A stretch of DNA of 64,000 bases. Origin: Dichetophora obliterata (taxonomy: Eukaryota; Arthropoda; Insecta; Diptera; Sciomyzidae). Shown piece by piece: positions 58,506-64,000 of the stretch. Numbering within the stretch: the first letter of the stretch is position 1; each line of letters begins with the position of its first letter. The stretch is taken from positions 87,646,470 to 87,710,469 of the forward strand of contig OY986436.1 of assembly GCA_963920525.1 (NCBI GenBank), given 5' to 3'. The position numbers were made by a program, and so were the translations under genes. The notes under the pieces were generated by a model. The model worked only from the letters and a program-made list of their open reading frames with translations, was not told the DNA's origin and searched no databases.

Positions 58506-58563
58506 TTAATTATAAAATAAGCATCTTCTGAAAAAATGTTGTAAGAAATTAAAAAAAATATTA

Positions 58564-58806
58564 ACAGCACTATTCTGGCAATTTAACAATTTGTTGACCA
58601 GTATTTTGAATATTTCAATGTGTTTGTTGTAATTTTTTTATTTAAAAAAAAATTTGAAGCTCAATAATAATAAATTTTGATAAAAATTGTCAACTGCTTT
58701 TCAGTTATTGACAATTTCATTCAAAAATTTTGTTTTGAAAACAACAAACATATAGAAATATAAAAAATACTGGTTAACAATTGTTAATTTGCCAGAATAG
58801 GGCTGT
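58564..58806. mobile_element. 243-bp TA-flanked foldback MITE
   Basis: ACAGCACTATTCTGGCAATT at the left, complement ACAGCCCTATTCTGGCAAAT at the right, TA on both sides (58562-58563; 58807-58808). Arms are about 85 bp and the centre is a smaller palindrome (AATTGTCAA ... TTGACAATT). Confidence 0.75.
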
Positions 58807-58809
58807 TAG

Positions 58810-59720
58810 ATATTTGAATTTTTAAATTTTTGGTATGGAAATAAAATAAAAAACATAAAAAATTAAATCTTAATTTTTAGCAAACCCTACCAAAACGTTA
58901 CAGACCAACACCTCTGTTACTGTGCAATCATTGTGTATGATAAGGGATGCATATACGTTCAAACGGATCTCGCCCACTGAATCACGAAGATATGTTTTAA
59001 GAAATTTTCTAATTAAGAAATCTCTATTTAATAAAATTTTAAAGACCGAAAAACTTTTACATAAGCTTCATAAATCTTAAAACCTAATGCATAGTACTCT
59101 GCTAAGTTTCATGTGAAATTGGTTTTTTTATTTGACGAAATTAAATTTTTTGTTTTACACAAATTTTGTTTTGTTTTAAAATGATTTAAAATTTGTTCGC
59201 TGGGGTGAATTTTCTTTTCATGTAAACACAACCTTCCAGTAATGCCAATCATTGACAATAATTTTACATGTGGCAACTCAAATCACCTTTGATCATGAAA
59301 AGTAAATTGTGAGAAATTTGTTCTGAAATCTGTTTTTTCAGTTTGAAAACAAAACTAAGATTTATGGGTATTAAAATAAAGGTAGTGCGAGTATCTGTTC
59401 AATAAAATATCAAACATAATGCATAACTTTTTAAGATATAACTCTGTTTATATTTTGAATTTGTTTGAAAAAGGTGTGATTTTCCCTTTTGAATCCGAAT
59501 CCGAAAGCAATACAGTAAAAAGATAATGATTAAAAAGATAATTATATACAGAAGTACTGTAGACAGACAAACAAAACTGCATTTTCAGGTCTTGGCGCCA
59601 CGGGTACCGTAATCTCCCCAAGTGATTCAATGAAATAATTATTTAAATTCATTTATTTTTATTAAAATTTTGACCCTCTGGGGGGGGGTGAACACCAAAA
59701 ACTCCCTTAGCTATGGCCCT
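58810..59720. other. Right terminal region of the giant hAT segment
   Basis: AT-rich and non-coding. 59345-59575 resembles the nested inverted-repeat element in P-like copy A (945-1160). The last about 60 bp has a nine-G run and leads to the hAT end GGCCCTG at 59715-59721. Confidence 0.5.
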
Positions 59721-59778
59721 GGGTCCAACGTGCTATAACTGTCACGAGATAAAATCCTATGATATGAAAAACGACAGT

Positions 59779-60238
59779 TTTGCATTTTAGATGAAATTAT
59801 TAATTTCTTGTACCACTTTTGGTGAGGCGAGCATAGTTGTTTCAGATTTTCAGAGCATTTTGGTGTTGGAAGTAGTAAGTTGTTGTGTTTAATAAAGCCC
59901 TGCGTCGGTGCATCTATTTGAACGTACACACACTGTTACTTATTGCATTGCTCACAAGTGACGGTCATCTAATAACACTTGAGAGTTTGATTTGCTCAAC
60001 ACCAAACGAAAGCCTACAACGAAAAGCAATACACACTTTCTCTCTCGGCAATCCATGCACGACGTGTTTTTGTTCGTCAACACCACAAGAAATGAAATTG
60101 AATCATTAAGGGTAGGATGAGAATAAAAAGCAATATATGGCAATAGATCATTTGGATCATTTTGATTATTTTAATCAGCGGTCGTCAGCGCCTAACTAGA
60201 CATTTGTTTACACCAACTTCAAGATTTTCAAGATTGAC
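59779..60238. other. Probable decayed gypsy sequence
   Basis: Continues from the resumed gag frame. Short frames in all phases, no domain that I can support. Confidence 0.3.
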
Positions 60239-60637
60239 TACCCTGCAAGACACTCCTAACCGAAACTTTAACACATTCACAAAAAAATTTTGTATTCACT
60301 AACACAAATGCATGGTATTTTGTTATTAAAATGGCGGTACAAAATACTATTAGTTATTAAACCTATTATTTAACAGGCAGCAATTTAGTTGTACATCCCT
60401 GTTTTCTCTTATTGGTGTGGTAGACAGAGACAAATGATTTTCGTTGTGTTATACTTGTTTTGTCTTGTTCTTTCTTATGAGAAAAATAAATTTGATGTAC
60501 ACACAATTTAGAAAATTTTCAAACGAACGATTTGTATCATGCAACAGCACGTAAGTACTTTTAATTGTGAAATATATTAAATAAAATATTGTATAATGTT
60601 AAAACAATTATATTTTAACACTTTTCTAATGAAATAG

Positions 60638-60762
60638 ACGAAGCTGGTGGTCGTCAAGTGCAGGTGATGGCTGCTGCTCCGAGTACTACTGGAATACCAT
60701 TGACTGCAGCTCCACAACCGCAGGCTCAAGCTACACCAGCAGTCACCTCTACGGCTCAATAA
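60638..60762 (+). pseudogene. Possible captured exon, Ala/Gln/Pro-rich
   Basis: After an acceptor-like TGAAATAG, the frame reads DEAGGRQVQVMAAAPSTTG then TAAPQPQAQATPAVTSTAQ and stops at 60760-60762. Composition is unlike nearby AT-rich noise and resembles a low-complexity tail of a transcription regulator. In the next 200 bp further pieces (QQQTLVQQNTSPTS; TVAIANTIVLAQQAGAPSML) appear in shifted frames. I cannot name the gene. It may be a host fragment picked up by the surrounding element. Confidence 0.35.
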
Positions 60763-61059
60763 AATGGAAATATTACGACCTTGCTTTTCGTTCTGCTAAC
60801 TTTGGCATTCAGCAGCAAACTTTGGTGCAACAAAATACTTCGCCAACAAGTGTCTGACCACCGTGGCCATAGCCAATACGATAGTTCTCGCCCAACAAGC
60901 AGGAGCTCCTAGCATGCTTATCACGAATACTTTTGCTGCTATTACACACAGTGTTTCCAAGTGGATTTGTTAATGGAGCTACGCAGCAAATTTCAATATG
61001 CAATTTTCAATAAAAATTCAAAAAATAAATGTGTTCATATAGTTAAAAAATAATAGGGA

Positions 61060-61300
61060 ATTAACCAGTCAGTTAAATGGTAGGTATAACTGGTGTACTT
61101 GGCATAGCAAATAGTTAATTACTTAGTCATTTCACTGGTAGCTGCGACTGGTATTTCTGCCATATAAATAAGTTATTTAACCCACTATTTAACTAATTGC
61201 TTTAACTGGCAAGTTTGACAGATATTTTCAGTTATTTAACTTATTATATAACTGATTGGAATAACTGGCATATAAAATGTGTGAGCGAGATGACTATGCA
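61060..61300. repeat. Degenerate TAACTGG repeats
   Basis: AACTGG(T/C)(A/G) and GTTATTTAAC strings recur every 40-70 bp within the TA-flanked element. Confidence 0.45.
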
Positions 61301-61479
61301 ATTTAAACTTCTGAAAAAGTATGTGCAAGAAAAGGATACAAAATCACACGTACACAAATGTTTTGGTAAGATTTTTCACATGGCCCTTAAGAAACTGATA
61401 GAAAATACTGACCGAAACTTCCGCATTGCTTTTCTTTATATAACCAGTAATATAACCGGTTGTGTTCTTGCAGGGTAGG

Positions 61480-63420
61480 TAAAAATGGGTCGCTGAATCC
61501 GAATCCGTTGTCAAAATAAAAAAATTATGTAATTTTTTTATAATAGGGTTGCCACCTAATAATATGTATTTTTAAGCATTTAAACATCATTTATCAGTGT
61601 TAGGGGGTCGCTGATATCGAATCTGAAGTCAGAATTTTAAAATTCAAGATGGTGGATAGGGTTGCCACCTTAATTTTTTGTATTTTTATAAATTCGGGGC
61701 TGGGGAAAAAATGGCACACCAAAAATGGGTCGCTGAATCCGAATCCGTGGTCAGAATTTCAAAATTATAAAATTTTTAAATAATAGGGTTGGGTTAGATA
61801 ACAATATGTATTTTATCATGTGCTTGTGTGGGATCGCACATAATTTAAATAAATGACGCACAAGTAAGTGTCATTTATTTTGCGCTGTATGTTTGTGTGT
61901 TGGAGTAGCTAACCAACACACAGACGAATAGACAGCCAGTACGATGACTGGATTAATTACACCAACCATCTCCGCTCCGTCGTACGCCCGTCTTATTGTT
62001 AGCGCTGATAATAAGACGGGCCAATAAAAAGAATGATCGCTTCCATTGGCAGAAAAGTATAACCATGGACGTGAATAAATTCGTGTTGTTGGTGCTGACT
62101 ATGTGCGCCGCGGCTACCGTGTATTGTGCGCTGCAATACATTTTTAATGCTTTATGGTGGCATGGACTATGGTCCATGTTACCATAAAGAGAATTTTACT
62201 AAACCAGTCGTTATTGTTAACCCGCGGCCGTTACACGCACGCAATCGGTTAAGACATTGATTTGTCTCATGTAAAAACTGTAAATAGTATAAATAAAGGA
62301 CTAAACTAAGTGACTCTTGTGTTTTGCTATATTTAATCTGGATAATACCCACAAGTGTTAGGGAGTCACTGATTTTGAATCTGAAGTCAGAATTTTAAAA
62401 TTCAAGATGGTGGATAGGGTTGCCACCTTAATTTTTTTATTTTTACGAATTAATTTTTATTTTAAAAAGTAAAAGCAACCCTATTATTTCTAAACTTTAT
62501 AATTTCCAAATTCTGACCACAGATTCAGATTCAGCGACCCATTTTTGGTATACCATTTTTTTTGCCAGCCCCAAATTCATAAAAATACAAAAAATGAAGG
62601 TGGCAACCCTATCCACCATCTTGAATTTTAAAATTATGACTTCAGATTCGATATCAGCGACCTCCTAACAATGATAAATGCTGTTTAAATTCTTAAAAAT
62701 ACATATTATTAGGTGGCAACCCTATTATTTCAAAATTTTACAGTGTTGAAATTCTGACCACGGATTCGGATTCAGCGACCCATTTTTGGTGTACCATTTT
62801 TTTTTGCCAGCCCCAAATTTATAAAAATACAAAAAATTAAGGAGGCAACCCTATCCACCATTTTGAATTTTAAAACTCTGACTTCAGATTCGATATCAGC
62901 GACCCCCTAATACTGATAAATGATGTTTAAAACTCTTAAAAATATATATTATTAGGTGGCAGCCCTATTATTTCAAAATTTTATACTTTTGAAATTCTAA
63001 CTACGGATTCGGATTCAGCGACCCATTTTTGGTGTACCATTTTTTTTGCCAGCCCCGAATTTATAAAAATACAAACAAATTAAGGTGGCAACCCTATCCA
63101 CCATCTTGAATTTTAAAATTCTGACTTCAGATTCTAAATCAGCGACCCTTAGGGGGGGTAATGATGTTGAAAACTTTTAAAAATACATAAAATTAGGTGG
63201 CAATCCTATTATAAAAAATTACATAATTTTTAAATTCTGACAACGGATTCGGATTCAGTGACCCATTTTTACCTGATGTTTGCACCAGCATCGCATTTGT
63301 AAAAATAAAAAAAATAGGTGGCAGCCCTATTACCCATTTTTATTTTTAAAATTCCGACTTCAGATTTGAAATCAGCAACCTCCTAGCACTGTTAAATAAT
63401 GATGCGTGACCCATTTTTAC
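61480..63420. repeat. Inverted array of 241-bp repeats
   Basis: The forward part (61490-61810, 62354-62430) carries GGGTCGCTGAATCCGAATCC, TAGGGTTGCCACC and GATATCGAATCTGAAGTCAG. From about 62440 the same text runs in reverse orientation with ATTCAGCGACCCATTTTT-type starts at about 62529, 62770, 63013 and 63253, a period of about 241 bp. Half-units (CTGAATCCG and GAATCTGAAGTC types) alternate. The forward part is interrupted by an LTR-like segment (61819-62353). Confidence 0.85.
61819..62353 (+). mobile_element. LTR-like segment (possible solo LTR)
   Basis: A 535-bp segment beginning TGTGCTTGTGTGGG and ending ATACCCACA interrupts the 241-bp array. It has a TATAAATAAAG near 62290 and a GTGTTTTGC region after, like an LTR U3-R-U5. 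A 12-bp perfect hairpin (GCCCGTCTTATT / AATAAGACGGGC, 61986-62021) and the palindrome CATGGAC TATG GTCCATG (62161-62178) lie inside. A 40-codon frame from 62064 (MDVNKFVLLVLTMCAAATVY...) looks like a signal or membrane segment. No clear target duplication, so the call is tentative. Confidence 0.45.
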
Positions 63421-63424
63421 CTAG

Positions 63425-64000
63425 TGTTCGCTCCAGCACCGTATTCGTTCTCTGATATAAATCATCTATTGCCAGTGAACAAGCTTTCGTTGCATTGACT
63501 ACAGTGAGCTCCGATATCTTAGATCAACAATATCTATGATCTGTTTTTTATTGTTCCATCATGTTTTTTTGTCTTCGCTGCAATCACACACATGATTTCT
63601 TTGCAGCAAGCAAGACAGTGCAGTGTAGTGTGAAATGAACAAATGTTTTGAAGCCGGTTTTAAGTGCACCTACGCAGGGCTCTAGTGTTTAATAAGGGGT
63701 TTAAAAAATCCCAAGGAAAATATCTAAAACATATGTTATAATTATATGTATATAGTTTTTGTGCTTTAATTGAAATTAAATGTCATTTATAAAAATGCCT
63801 CTTGAAAGAACTTTTTTATAAGGCTAAAGGCTTGATTACCCAAGCATAACGTGAGGTGGCGCAGCGGGATGTAGCGTAGTGCGACGTTGCCTCGAGGATA
63901 AGCGATTACCGAAATCGTAATCCAACGTAGTGCAGGCGGCGTAGTGCAGGGCACTCATTTTATTCTAGAAGGCTTATTTACTTCTCCTCGTCAATAAAAG
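63425..64000. other. Unassigned right edge
   Basis: No gene. The last 150 bp is GC-richer with several GTAGTGC/GCAGG strings and may be the start of another repeat cut by the window end. Confidence 0.35.

Larger units (their letters stand above)
60241..61475. mobile_element. TA-flanked element with CCCTGCAAG ends
   Basis: CCCTGCAAGACAC at the left and GTTCTTGCAGGG at the right, with TA at 60239-60240 and 61476-61477. 1.2 kb. It contains a Gln/Ala-rich reading frame and, towards the right end, degenerate repeats of AACTGG(C/T)A and AGTTATTTAAC. Confidence 0.65.

Noticed and set aside
63840..63960. GC-rich GTAGTGC strings at the right edge as a gene start
   Set aside because: No frame or splice structure; the window ends before any boundary can be seen.

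Overview
This window is AT-rich, intron-bearing eukaryotic DNA, most likely from a higher fly (Brachycera). The evidence is a small heat-shock gene closest to fly Hsp27, THAP-domain P-like elements, Transib, Helitron-like, PIF/Harbinger, piggyBac and hAT remnants, and no bacterial-style genes. It reads as a transposon graveyard: almost every long reading frame is transposon-derived or the shadow of a simple repeat. No ordinary intact host gene is visible. The one recognisable host gene, an hsp27-like gene at 27.4-28.0 kb, carries a frameshift and a stop.

Layout. 0-18.6 kb: two short P-superfamily derivatives (200-1680 and 16467-18236), each with exact 8-bp target duplications; a MITE family with 3-bp duplications, one copy inserted into another; a Helitron-like dispersed repeat, one copy carrying a 2.6-kb block of two 1.28-kb tandem units and another split by a TA-flanked MITE; and a Transib-type element (12636-14509) inside a decayed insect repeat gene. 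18.6-25.4 kb: gene-poor AT-rich DNA and a TTAA-flanked element holding smaller elements nested three deep. 25.4-31.6 kb: another Helitron-like copy, a strong GC-rich hairpin, the hsp27 pseudogene, and a 1.17-kb hAT deletion derivative. 31.7-36.9 kb: a two-gene PIF/Harbinger element whose DNA-binding gene is intact (4 exons, 277 codons) and whose transposase keeps its DDE residues but has one frameshift.

37.7-59.8 kb: a Ty3/gypsy gag frame is broken at 38379 and resumes in the same frame at 59722 after an exact 8-bp duplication (GGTCCAAC). The 21.3 kb between has hAT-type ends (CAGGGCCRTAGC) and encodes a decayed ZBED-type hAT transposase, so it looks like one giant hAT insertion. Within it sit a piggyBac gene, split by a pogo/Tigger element (TA duplication), whose small intron holds an RTE-type LINE (12-bp duplication). 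It also contains a Tc1-like element, a 1.1-kb ATT microsatellite, a tRNA-like sequence, a large palindrome and more Helitron-like DNA. 59.8-64 kb: decayed gypsy flank, a TA-flanked element with a possible captured exon, and an inverted array of 241-bp repeats interrupted by an LTR-like segment.

Functionally, nothing forms a host pathway. The useful content is the insertion stratigraphy, several reconstructable empty sites, the intact Harbinger DNA-binding gene and a possible THAP-only protein. Identities rest on motif recognition by eye; no database search was run.
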